Positions 24,089 through 32,038 of a stretch of DNA of 64,000 nt are shown in pieces (the first letter of the stretch is position 1; each line of letters begins with the position of its first letter). A program made the position numbers and the translations under genes. The notes beneath the pieces are model-generated. The model searched no databases, had not been told where the DNA came from, and saw nothing but the letters and a program-made list of their open reading frames with translations. This DNA comes from Peteryoungia aggregata LMG 23059 (GTDB lineage: Bacteria > Pseudomonadota > Alphaproteobacteria > Rhizobiales > Rhizobiaceae): NCBI RefSeq assembly GCF_030814435.1, contig NZ_JAUSUW010000001.1:186001-250000 (forward strand). The letters run 5' to 3'.

Positions 24089-25858
24089 ATGACCTACGAG
24101 CAAATCCTCGCCTTCAGCCTTATCGCGTTGATGATGGCTGCCTTTCTCTGGGAAAAGTTCCGCTACGACGTCGTGGCCTGCGTCGCCCTCGTCGCTGCGG
24201 TGACGTTCGGCCTGGTACCGGTCAACAAGGCATTCTCCGGCTTCTCCGATGATCTCGTCATTATCGTCGGCAGCGCCCTCGTGGTCAGCGCCGGCGTGGC
24301 GCGATCGGGCGTCGTCGACCTTGCCATCAAACGTTTCTTTCCGGCGCTCTCGTCGCTGCACGGGCAGATGCTGCTGCTTCTCGTCACCGTCACGATCCTC
24401 TCCGCCTTCATCAAGAACATCGGCGCGCTCGCCATCATGATGCCCGTCGCCTTCCAGTTCGCCCGCCGCTCCAATGTGCCGCCCTCGGTCTTCCTCATGC
24501 CCATGGCCTTTTCCGCCCTGCTCGGCGGGCTGATGACGCAGATTGGCACTTCGCCGAACATTGCCGTCTCGCGCCTGCGCGAGGAACTGACCGGCCAGCC
24601 CTTCACGATGTTCGATTTCACCCCGGTCGGCGCGACGCTCGCGGCAGCCGGCATCGTCTTCCTGATCTTCTTCTACTGGCTGGTGCCGCGCCGCGAGAAC
24701 CAGAACCCATCGCTGCAGGAGGCGCTCGAAGCCTCAAGCTTCGCGACGGAAGCCATGATCACCCGCCAGTCTCCCTTTGTCGGCAAGACGCTGCACCACT
24801 TGCTCCAGACATCCCATGGCGAAGTGACCGCCACCGCCATCCTGCGCGGACAGACCCGTCTGTCGCCCTTCCCCGACGTCCTGCTGCACGAGGAAGACAC
24901 GCTGCTGCTGGAAGGTCCATCGGAAGCACTGGACCGCATCGTCTCCCAGGGCAATCTCAGCCTTTCCGGCAACACCGATGGCGACCGCAAGCGGCGTGGC
25001 GACATCTCCTCCGTCGAGGCTGTCATCGGACGCGGCTCGCCACTGATCGGCCAGACAACCAGCGAGCTGTCGCTGGTCCACACCTACGGCGTCAATCTGC
25101 TCGCCGTCAGCCGCCAGGGCAAGCGCATACGCGAGCGCCTCGGCCAGCTAACCCTGCGCTCAGGCGACGTCGTGGTGCTGCAGGGCCTGCGCCAGCAGAT
25201 GCCGTCGATCCTCACCGAACTCGGCTGCCTGCCGCTCGCCGAGCGCGAGATCCTGCTCGGCACGAGCCGCAACATCTTCATCCCCCTGGCAATTCTGGTC
25301 ATCGCCATGGGGGCGACAGCCCTCGGCCTCGCCCCGGTCGCCATTGCCTTCTTTGCCGCAGCGCTCGCGATGGTGGCCTTCGGCGTGATCCCGGTCAGCG
25401 AAGTCTATCGCGCCGTCGATGGTCCGATCCTTGTGATGCTGGCGGCTCTGATCCCGGTTGCCGATACGCTGCGCACTTCTGGCGGCAGCGACGTCATCGC
25501 CGGCTGGCTCAACATGCTGGCTGGCGGCATGCCACCCTGGGGCGCCGTCGCCATGATCCTTTTGACCGCCATGGCAGTGACACCCTTCCTCAACAATGCC
25601 GCAACCGTGCTCGTCATGGCCCCGATCGCCGCGAGCTTCGCCACCACCCTTGGCTACAAGCCGGAGGCTTTCCTGATGGCAGTTGCCATTGGTGCCGGCT
25701 GCGATTTCCTTACCCCGATCGGCCACCAGTGCAACACGCTGGTCATGGGGCCGGGCGGCTATCGCTTCTCCGACTATCCAAGGCTTGGCCTGCCTCTTTC
25801 TGTTCTCGTCGTCCTGGTGGCGGTCCCGGCCCTGCTGATGGTCTGGCCGGTTCAATAG
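24089..25858 (+). CDS. SLC13/DASS-type permease with two RCK_C (TrkA_C) domains
   Basis: A 589-aa inner-membrane transporter. The N-terminal membrane half includes the conserved KNIGALAIMMPVAF and GGLMTQIGTSPNIAVSRLRE. Residues about 215-385 form a cytoplasmic insertion with two TrkA_C-like repeats (SPFVGKTLHHL ... LLHEEDTLLLEG and SPLIGQTTSEL ... TLRSGDVVVLQG). The second membrane half repeats the fold with FLNNAATVLVMAPIAASFA and DFLTPIGHQCNTLVMGPGGY. Family members carry anions such as sulfate, or dicarboxylates; the substrate cannot be read. GGAG lies only four bases before the ATG. A strong terminator follows immediately. Confidence 0.92.
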   Translation: MTYEQILAFSLIALMMAAFLWEKFRYDVVACVALVAAVTFGLVPVNKAFSGFSDDLVIIVGSALVVSAGVARSGVVDLAIKRFFPALSSLHGQMLLLLVTVTILSAFIKNIGALAIMMPVAFQFARRSNVPPSVFLMPMAFSALLGGLMTQIGTSPNIAVSRLREELTGQPFTMFDFTPVGATLAAAGIVFLIFFYWLVPRRENQNPSLQEALEASSFATEAMITRQSPFVGKTLHHLLQTSHGEVTATAILRGQTRLSPFPDVLLHEEDTLLLEGPSEALDRIVSQGNLSLSGNTDGDRKRRGDISSVEAVIGRGSPLIGQTTSELSLVHTYGVNLLAVSRQGKRIRERLGQLTLRSGDVVVLQGLRQQMPSILTELGCLPLAEREILLGTSRNIFIPLAILVIAMGATALGLAPVAIAFFAAALAMVAFGVIPVSEVYRAVDGPILVMLAALIPVADTLRTSGGSDVIAGWLNMLAGGMPPWGAVAMILLTAMAVTPFLNNAATVLVMAPIAASFATTLGYKPEAFLMAVAIGAGCDFLTPIGHQCNTLVMGPGGYRFSDYPRLGLPLSVLVVLVAVPALLMVWPVQ

Positions 25859-25870
25859 GACAAACCCAGA

Positions 25871-25902
25871 AAAACCTGCGTCGGCGGACGCAGGTTTTCC
25901 TT
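25871..25902 (+). terminator. Strong rho-independent terminator of the SLC13-type gene
   Basis: A 12-bp perfect stem (AAAACCTGCGTC with GACGCAGGTTTT, four-base loop), followed by CCTTT. It starts 13 bases past the stop codon. The A-tract makes it functional in both directions, but no minus-strand gene lies nearby. Confidence 0.92.
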
Positions 25903-26299
25903 TGGGGCGGGACTTGGGGGAGAACGCAGGCCAGACGTTAAGGGGCTCGTCTGCATTGCGTCGGCGACGGGGAGAAACCGGAAAAACCTCCGTATCCCCC
26001 TTGATCCGTGGCATCCGCTTGGCACGGCCGGCGTTCTGTCACGGAAACGCAAGTCTGCCCCTCCAGTTCCAACGCATACGAATTTTTTCAGATTGTTTTC
26101 GAGGACCGCTCGGCATCACCAGATTTCCGTGGTTTTTCTTGACGCAACGGCCTGAATATGGCCTAAGGCCAGCCGGTGGAACCGGCTTGCACAGGCAGAC
26201 TTCCTCGCCTGTTTCCGGTGAGCCGCCATACTGATTTCGCACATTGTCCCGATCCGGCGCCTGTCGCCCGATCACCCGCACGCACCACGAGCTTTATCC
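25903..26299. other. About 400 bases without a gene, leader region of gltX
   Basis: I see no convincing coding region here. Two small adjacent hairpins are visible at about 26171-26185 (GCCGGT with ACCGGC) and 26190-26212 (ACAGGC with GCCTGT). A CTTGACG box at 26137 could be a -35 element, but no good -10 follows at normal spacing. The hairpins would lie in the gltX leader if transcription starts upstream of them. Confidence 0.4.
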
Positions 26300-27757
26300 A
26301 TGACCAAGTCCGGCGTCCGAGTCCGCATTGCCCCCTCCCCGACCGGCGAGCCCCATGTCGGCACCGCCTATATCGCGCTGTTCAACTATCTCTTCGCCAA
26401 GAAATTCGACGGCGAGTTCATCCTGCGCATCGAGGACACCGACGCGACCCGCTCGACGGCGGAATTCGAGCAGAAGGTGCTGGACGCGCTGAAATGGACC
26501 GGCCTCACCTGGACGGAAGGCCCCGATGTCGGCGGCCCCTACGGCCCCTATCGCCAGTCCGAGCGCAAGGATCTCTACCGCCCCTTCGTCGACAAGATGC
26601 TCGACAATGGCGGCGCCTTTCATTGCTTCTGCACGCCCGAGCGGCTGGACGCCATGCGCGAAGCCCAGCGCGCCGCCGGCAAGCCGCCAGGTTATGACGG
26701 CCACTGCCTGCATCTGAAGGCCGAGGAAGTGACCGCCCGCGTTGCCGCCGGCGAGCCGCATGTCGTGCGCCTGAAGGTGCCGACCGAAGGCTCCTGCGAC
26801 TTCCATGACGGCGTCTATGGCGATGTCTCGATCCCCTGGGAAAGCGTCGACATGCAGGTCCTCTTGAAGGCCGACGGCATGCCGACCTACCACATGGCAA
26901 ACGTCGTCGACGACCACATGATGAAGATCACCCACGTCGCCCGCGGCGAGGAGTGGCTGGCATCGGTGCCGAAGCACATCCTGATCTACCGCCATCTCGG
27001 CCTTGAGCCGCCGGTCTTCATGCACCTGTCGCTGATGCGCAATCACGACAAGTCGAAGCTGTCGAAGCGCAAGAACCCGACCTCGATCTCCTACTACTCC
27101 GCTCTCGGCTACCTGCCGGAAGCCCTGATGAACTTCCTCGGCCTGTTCTTCATCCAGATCGCCGAAGGCGAGGAACTGCTGTCGATGGAAGAGCTGATCG
27201 AGAAGTTCGACCCCGACAACCTCTCAAAGGCCGGCGCGATCTTCGACATTCAGAAGCTCGACTGGCTGAACGGCCGCTGGCTGCGCGAAAAGCTGACACC
27301 GGAAGAGTTTGTTGCCCGCGTCCTCGACTGGTCGATGGAAAACGATCGCCTCGTCGAAGGCCTGAAGCTTGCCCAGAGCCGCGTCACCAAGCTCGGCGAA
27401 GTCCCGCCGCTCGCCGGCTTCCTGCTCGCCAACGACGTTGGTCTTTCGCCCGCCTCCTTCGGCGGCTTGAAGACCAGCCCGGCGGAAACACTCGAAATCG
27501 TCACCACCGTTCAGGCGGATCTCGAAAAGATCCTCGAATGGAACGTCGCGACCATCGAGGAAGAGCTGCGTGCGATCTCCGAGCGCATGGGCAAAAAGCT
27601 CCGCGTCGTCACCCCGCCCCTCTTCGTCGCCGTCTCCGGCAGCCAGCGTTCGCTGCCGCTGTTTGACTCGATGGCGCTGCTCGGCCGCTCGGTCGTGCGC
27701 CAGCGTTTGAAGGTGGCGATCCAGGTGCTGACGTCGATGGCGGGTGCGCAGAACTGA
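26300..27757 (+). CDS. gltX: Glutamate--tRNA ligase
   Basis: A 485-aa class I aminoacyl-tRNA synthetase charging tRNA-Glu in the cytoplasm. The HIGH motif appears as HVGT (residues 19-22, in APSPTGEPHVGTAY) and the KMSKS loop as KLSKR (about residue 252, after MRNHDK). FILRIEDTDATRS, YRQSERKDLY and HVARGEEWLASVPKH are typical GluRS segments, and the C-terminal anticodon-binding helical part is complete. Many alphaproteobacteria have two GltX copies, one acting on tRNA-Gln for transamidation; which one this is cannot be decided here. It is followed by a RIME1-like element and lysS. The ribosome site is weak. Confidence 0.97.
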   Translation: MTKSGVRVRIAPSPTGEPHVGTAYIALFNYLFAKKFDGEFILRIEDTDATRSTAEFEQKVLDALKWTGLTWTEGPDVGGPYGPYRQSERKDLYRPFVDKMLDNGGAFHCFCTPERLDAMREAQRAAGKPPGYDGHCLHLKAEEVTARVAAGEPHVVRLKVPTEGSCDFHDGVYGDVSIPWESVDMQVLLKADGMPTYHMANVVDDHMMKITHVARGEEWLASVPKHILIYRHLGLEPPVFMHLSLMRNHDKSKLSKRKNPTSISYYSALGYLPEALMNFLGLFFIQIAEGEELLSMEELIEKFDPDNLSKAGAIFDIQKLDWLNGRWLREKLTPEEFVARVLDWSMENDRLVEGLKLAQSRVTKLGEVPPLAGFLLANDVGLSPASFGGLKTSPAETLEIVTTVQADLEKILEWNVATIEEELRAISERMGKKLRVVTPPLFVAVSGSQRSLPLFDSMALLGRSVVRQRLKVAIQVLTSMAGAQN

Positions 27758-27766
27758 TTTGAGACA

Positions 27767-27886
27767 TTGCCCCTCATCCGCCCTTTGGGCACCTTCTCCC
27801 CGTAAACGGGGAGAAGGCCACGACGGCCACCCTCGGCAAGACGTCCCCTCTCCCCGCCTGCGGGGAGAGGGTAGGGTGAGGGGCAA
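27767..27886. repeat. RIME1-like rhizobial intergenic mosaic element
   Basis: A 120-bp element with outer ends TTGCCCCTCA and TGAGGGGCAA and two internal palindromes: CCTTCTCCCCG with CGGGGAGAAGG (27792-27817) and CCCTCTCCCCG with CGGGGAGAGGG (27846-27871). Size, two large palindromes and the CCTTCTCCCCG motif fit RIME1, described from Rhizobium and Sinorhizobium. It occupies almost the whole gltX-lysS spacer. Confidence 0.75.
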
Positions 27887-27928
27887 AGACATACGGCAGA
27901 GGCCAGAGGCCGCCACAGGAACCACACA

Positions 27929-29425
27929 ATGACCGAACAGACCAACGAAACCGCCCTCTCCTCCGACCCGACGGAAGTCCGCCGCCAGAAGCTTGCGCTG
28001 CTGCGCGAAACCGTCGGCGACGTCTATCCGGCGCATTTTCACCGCACGATGACCAATGCGGAGTTTGCCGAGAAATATGCGGGCCTGGAACTGGACGAAA
28101 CGTCTGACGACATCATCACGGTCGCCGGTCGCGTCTATTCCTCGCGCAATTCCGGCATGTTCATGGATATCCATGACGCCTCGGGCAAGATCCAGATCTT
28201 CTCCCACAAGGACACGACCCCGGAGGAAGCCCGCGCGCTTCTGCCGATGATCGACCTTGGCGACATCATCGGCGTCAAGGGCCAGGTCCGTCGTACCAAG
28301 CGCGGCGAACTGACGATTAACGCCCATGAAATCACCATGCTGACCAAGACTCTCCTCCCCATGCCGGAGAAGTATCATGGCCTGGCCGACATCGAGCTGC
28401 GCTACCGCAAGCGCCACCTCGACATCCTCACCAACGAGGAATCCAAGCTCCGCTTCCAGCAGCGCTCGAAGATCATCTCCGGTCTGCGCCGCTTCCTCGA
28501 AGGCGAAGGTTTCCTCGAAGTCGAGACGCCGATGCTGCAGACGGTCTATGGCGGGGCGAACGCAGACCCGTTCAAGACCTTCCACAACACACTGAAGATG
28601 GACATGTATCTGCGCATCGCGCCGGAACTGTTCCTCAAGCGTACGCTGGTATCGGGCCTGGCCGACAAGGTGTTCGAGGTCAACCGCAACTTCCGCAACG
28701 AAGGTGTGTCGACCCGCCACAATCCCGAATTCACCATGATGGAATGCTACTGGGCCTATGCCGACTACGAGGACATGATGGGCCTCGTCGAGCGCATGTT
28801 CGAGACGCTCGCGGTCGGCATCCACGGCACGACCGACCTCACCTTCGGTGACAAGCAGCTTTCCTTCAAGGGACCGTTCAAGCGCGTGCCCATGCCTGAT
28901 GCCGTGAAGGAAGCAACCGGCATCGACTTCCTGTCGATGAAGACCGACGAGGAAGCCCGCACCGCCGCCAAGGCCGCCGGCTTTGCCGTCGAGAAGGACT
29001 GGACCTGGGGCGAATGCCTTGCCTTCATCTTTGAAGAGAAGGTCGAGGGCACGCTGATCCAGCCGAGCCACGTCACGCATTTCCCCAAGGACATCTCGCC
29101 GTTTGCCAAGGAAGTGCCGGGCGAGCCGCGCCTCGTCGAACGTTTCGAGACCTATTGCAACGCCTGGGAAGTCGGCAACGCTTTTTCCGAGCTCAACGAC
29201 CCGGAAGAGCAGCGCAAGCGCATGGTCGAGCAGCTTGAACAGGCCCATTCGCGCGGCGAAAAGGACAAGCAGCTGGACGACGAATTCCTGGATGCGATCG
29301 ACCAGGGCATGCCGCCCGCCGGCGGTCTTGGCATCGGTGTCGACCGCCTGATCATGTTGCTCACCAACGCCCCGTCGATCCGCGACGTCATCCTCTTCCC
29401 GGCACGCCGCAACAAGGCCGACTGA
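27929..29425 (+). CDS. lysS: Lysine--tRNA ligase, class II
   Basis: A 498-aa class II synthetase charging tRNA-Lys. An OB-fold anticodon domain (about residues 60-150, VAGRVYSSRNSGMFMDIHDASGKIQIF) precedes the catalytic domain with motif 2 FRNEGVSTRHNPEFTMMECY and motif 3 GLGIGVDRLIMLLTN. AGGA lies eight bases before the ATG. Many alphaproteobacteria use the unrelated class I LysRS, so a class II enzyme is notable although it does occur in the order. The 3' end is special: a degraded second copy of its last part and of its terminator lies about 1 kb downstream, beyond an unrelated ORF. Confidence 0.97.
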   Translation: MTEQTNETALSSDPTEVRRQKLALLRETVGDVYPAHFHRTMTNAEFAEKYAGLELDETSDDIITVAGRVYSSRNSGMFMDIHDASGKIQIFSHKDTTPEEARALLPMIDLGDIIGVKGQVRRTKRGELTINAHEITMLTKTLLPMPEKYHGLADIELRYRKRHLDILTNEESKLRFQQRSKIISGLRRFLEGEGFLEVETPMLQTVYGGANADPFKTFHNTLKMDMYLRIAPELFLKRTLVSGLADKVFEVNRNFRNEGVSTRHNPEFTMMECYWAYADYEDMMGLVERMFETLAVGIHGTTDLTFGDKQLSFKGPFKRVPMPDAVKEATGIDFLSMKTDEEARTAAKAAGFAVEKDWTWGECLAFIFEEKVEGTLIQPSHVTHFPKDISPFAKEVPGEPRLVERFETYCNAWEVGNAFSELNDPEEQRKRMVEQLEQAHSRGEKDKQLDDEFLDAIDQGMPPAGGLGIGVDRLIMLLTNAPSIRDVILFPARRNKAD

Positions 29426-29448
29426 GCGGGACGGCTAATACAGGTTTC

Positions 29449-29485
29449 AAATCCCGGATCTCTTCGCAGGTCCGGGATTTTTCGT
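29449..29485 (+). terminator. Terminator of lysS (copy 1)
   Basis: Ten-bp perfect stem AAATCCCGGA with TCCGGGATTT around a 12-base loop, followed by TTCGTTT. A near-identical copy is at 30493-30527. Confidence 0.88.
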
Positions 29486-29696
29486 TTGAAGACAGCCCAT
29501 TCAGGTCCGCGCACTGACGAGCGCACCTTCAGCGCCTATTCTTTTCGTTGCATGTGAAAAGCGAGAGCCCGCCAGAGGTAGAAGTTAACGGAAAATTCAT
29601 TAGCTTACCCCTAATGGTTGAGAAGGCATGATGCAGCCTCGCGTTTGACGAGGTCAATTTTCAAAAGTGTTTCCCGATATCCTTAGGAAGCAAACC

Positions 29697-30341
29697 ATGA
29701 TTTCCGGCGTCAATTCGCTATCAAGCTCCACGATCTCGCTGCTTTTCTCTGCAACGCCCTCACAATATGAGGGCGGGAACACGTCGGCAGCGAACTCCTC
29801 AATTGAGGCGACCGGAAACACCGATAACGTCTTCAAGGCCGCAAATGCGATCGGCAAGATCATCGAAATTGTGGCCGGAATGGGCGGCTCTGAGGCTGCC
29901 TCCTATGGCATGTTCACGATGGAAGGCGCTCATCGCACCGAGAACGCGAACGGCACCTACACACTGACGAAAACCGGCACCGGGAAGGGCGTTCCAGACG
30001 ATCACTATGCGGCTACGGCGATGGCCTCGTGGAAGGAAAAAGCCGCAGGAAACGGCCCCAAGGCCGAATGGGCGCGGTCTTATCTCGATGCCTTGGAGAA
30101 GGGAACGATTGCCATCTACGATATGTCGAAGATGGGTGTCACGTCGACCATGACCGAACGCCAGACTTTCAACGCGGACGGGAGCATGCGAGGCTCGAGC
30201 ACCAGCTGGAACACCCAAGGTATGGACGCTTTCCTCGAGCAATACACGGAGATCAGAGACGGCGTCATGTATGACAAGGCCACCGGCGGCCATGCGTCGA
30301 TCTCCCAGAACGGAACTGTATTCACCTATTCGGTTTGGTAG
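29697..30341 (+). CDS. Hypothetical 214-aa protein, cargo between two lysS 3' ends
   Basis: I do not recognise this protein. It begins MISGVNSLSSSTISLLFSATP, a Ser/Thr-rich start without a true signal peptide, continues with an Asn/Thr/Ser-rich linker and a short helical patch (FKAANAIGKIIEIVAGMGG, about residues 45-63), and ends in a polar region rich in Gly, Thr and Ser (TEIRDGVMYDKATGGHASISQNGTVF). AGGAAGCAAACC precedes ATG 29697; the ATG at 29667 lacks such a site. Base composition is visibly more AT-rich than its neighbours. It stands alone, flanked on the left by intact lysS and its terminator and on the right by a decayed lysS end with a second copy of that terminator, so it was probably inserted. 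It could be a secreted effector-like or surface protein, but nothing proves it. Confidence 0.65.
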   Translation: MISGVNSLSSSTISLLFSATPSQYEGGNTSAANSSIEATGNTDNVFKAANAIGKIIEIVAGMGGSEAASYGMFTMEGAHRTENANGTYTLTKTGTGKGVPDDHYAATAMASWKEKAAGNGPKAEWARSYLDALEKGTIAIYDMSKMGVTSTMTERQTFNADGSMRGSSTSWNTQGMDAFLEQYTEIRDGVMYDKATGGHASISQNGTVFTYSVW

Positions 30342-30364
30342 AGCACAGGAAACCGCAGCACATG

Positions 30365-30469
30365 CGGCAACGCTCCTTTCGAACTCAATAACACCGAAGA
30401 ACAGCATAAGCATATGGCCGATCCGCGATCGTCATCCTCTTCCCAGCGCGCCGCAACAAGGCCGACTGA
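30365..30469 (+). pseudogene. Decayed second copy of the lysS 3' end
   Basis: Bases 30365-30421 align without gaps to lysS 29173-29229 (14 mismatches in 57 by my count, several changing amino acids). The copy then jumps to the equivalent of lysS 29377 and continues to the same stop (AACAAGGCCGACTGA) with only a few changes and one inserted T. About 147 bases of lysS between these points are missing; the junction falls at a repeated GTCGA, suggesting deletion between short repeats. The single-base insertion and missing upstream part mean it cannot encode a synthetase. Confidence 0.88.
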
Positions 30470-30492
30470 GCAGGACGGCAGATACAAGTTTC

Positions 30493-30527
30493 AAATCCCG
30501 GATCTCGCAGGAGGTCCGGGATTTTTC
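30493..30527. terminator. Second copy of the lysS terminator
   Basis: Same ten-bp stem (AAATCCCGGA with TCCGGGATTT) and TTCGTTT tail as the copy at 29449, with a slightly changed loop. Its stem starts with AAA, so on the minus strand it can also end the M20 peptidase transcript, whose stop is at 30553. Confidence 0.85.
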
Positions 30528-30552
30528 GTTTCCGTCGGACACAAGATCCGGC

Positions 30553-31926
30553 TCAGCCCGAAGCCGGCGCGCCCTTCTCGGCGATATCGAGAAAAAGCCC
30601 CGTCATGATCCGCATGCCCTCTTCGGCAATCGACAAGAGCGCATGCTCGTTCGGCCCATGCTGGCCGCAGTCGGCATGCGCATGCGGGATCCAGATCGTC
30701 GGCAGACCCAGCACGTCGGTGAAGACATCGTTCGGCAGCGACCCCGCAAGATTGGGCAGGAGATGCGGAGCCTTGCCAGTTGTTGCGGTAATGGACTGCT
30801 CGACAAAGCGCACCCAGGGATGATCCGGCGGAAAGCGTGTCGCCTTGAAGGCCGGCCCTTTGGCCCGGATCTCCACCATCGAAAAGCCTGCGGCATCGAG
30901 ATGCCGCCTGAGCGCCGGCAGGATCTCGTCCATGTCAGTGCCGACGACAAACCGCAGCTGACAGGTCGCCCGCGCTGACCCCGAGATGGCATTCTGCGGG
31001 GCCGCGATATTCCCTGCCGAAATCGCGAGAACGGTCAGCGAATTCCAGCCGAAGACCCGTTCGGACGGCGTGAGATCCGCCTCGCCCCAGCCCTCATCAT
31101 GCCGGCGCGGCGGCAGATCCTTGAGCGCTGCACGAATGTCGGGTGTGAGGCTCGTCGGGCGCCATTCCGGCACCAGGATCTGGCCGCGCCGATCGACAAT
31201 GGCGGCGATGGCATGGGTGAGCAGGATCACGGGATCGGCAAGCAACCCGCCGAAATTGCCGGAATGATGATCGCCCGGCCGCAAGTCCACCACGAGATCG
31301 AAGCTTAGGCCGCCGCGCGAGCCCATGAACATGGTCGGCGTCTCGACCTGCAGCCTCGGCCCGTCCGAGGCAATCAGCACATCCGCCGACAACAGGTCGC
31401 GTTCGCGCTCGAAGAAGTCCCGCAAGCCGTAAGACCCGGTCTCCTCCGCCATTTCCAGCACAATCTTGACGTTGAAGCCGAGGCGCCCTCGTCCCTTGAT
31501 CACGGTCTCCAGGGCCTTGATGTTGATCAGGTGCTGGATCTTGTTGTCGGCGGTGCCCCGACCGTAAAGCCGGTCACCCTCCTGCGTCAGCCGGAAGGGA
31601 TGCAAACCCTCGCGCCAGCGGGATGCCTCGCCGTTGCAGACATCGCCATGCCCGTAGATCAGGATGGTCGGCAGGCCCGCACCCTCGATCCGCGACCCGA
31701 CGAGAATGGGCGCACCATCCGGCAGCGGATTGTCGAAGGTCCGGCAGTCAAAGCCGATGCCCTCCAGCATCGGCCTGACATCCTCCTTGAGATAGGCGAT
31801 GAGATCGTCGGGCAGCCCCTCCGATTGGCTCACCGAAGGGCGCGCGACAAGCGCTGCGAGATCAGCGGCGAGAGCGCCACTCGACGCATAGTCGGATGCG
31901 TGCTGAATTAGGGCCTGTCGTTCCAT
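30553..31926 (-). CDS. M20-family metallopeptidase
   Basis: A 457-aa cytoplasmic zinc peptidase of the M20 dipeptidase/ArgE-like group with an inserted dimerisation domain. Metal and catalytic residues are visible: YGHGDVC (H93, D95), GRGTADNK (D127), EMAEETGS (E161, E162), the dimer-domain GGLSFDLVVDLRPGDHHSG and the late IPHAHADCGQHGPNEHAL, which supplies the last histidine. GGGAACTC precedes ATG 31926. No operon partner: the upstream neighbour on the same strand is the His-rich protein, 112 bases away. The natural substrate is unknown. Confidence 0.93.
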   Translation of the reverse strand: MERQALIQHASDYASSGALAADLAALVARPSVSQSEGLPDDLIAYLKEDVRPMLEGIGFDCRTFDNPLPDGAPILVGSRIEGAGLPTILIYGHGDVCNGEASRWREGLHPFRLTQEGDRLYGRGTADNKIQHLINIKALETVIKGRGRLGFNVKIVLEMAEETGSYGLRDFFERERDLLSADVLIASDGPRLQVETPTMFMGSRGGLSFDLVVDLRPGDHHSGNFGGLLADPVILLTHAIAAIVDRRGQILVPEWRPTSLTPDIRAALKDLPPRRHDEGWGEADLTPSERVFGWNSLTVLAISAGNIAAPQNAISGSARATCQLRFVVGTDMDEILPALRRHLDAAGFSMVEIRAKGPAFKATRFPPDHPWVRFVEQSITATTGKAPHLLPNLAGSLPNDVFTDVLGLPTIWIPHAHADCGQHGPNEHALLSIAEEGMRIMTGLFLDIAEKGAPASG

Positions 31927-32038
31927 GAGTTCCCGGTCGTCTTGCGTTGGACCTCCCGACGCAAGACTACAGGATTCGCCGTCGTTGACGATCGGTCACA
32001 GCGGATAAGCAGCGTCATGACCGAAGCGGCGACCGGCC

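Noticed and set aside
26160..26299. A tRNA-like or T-box leader before gltX
   Set aside because: Two small hairpins exist, but there is no acceptor stem, T-arm GTTCRA sequence or T-box consensus.
27224..29248. A 674-codon minus-strand open frame across gltX, the RIME1-like element and lysS
   Set aside because: It is antisense to two synthetases and reads through a palindromic repeat.
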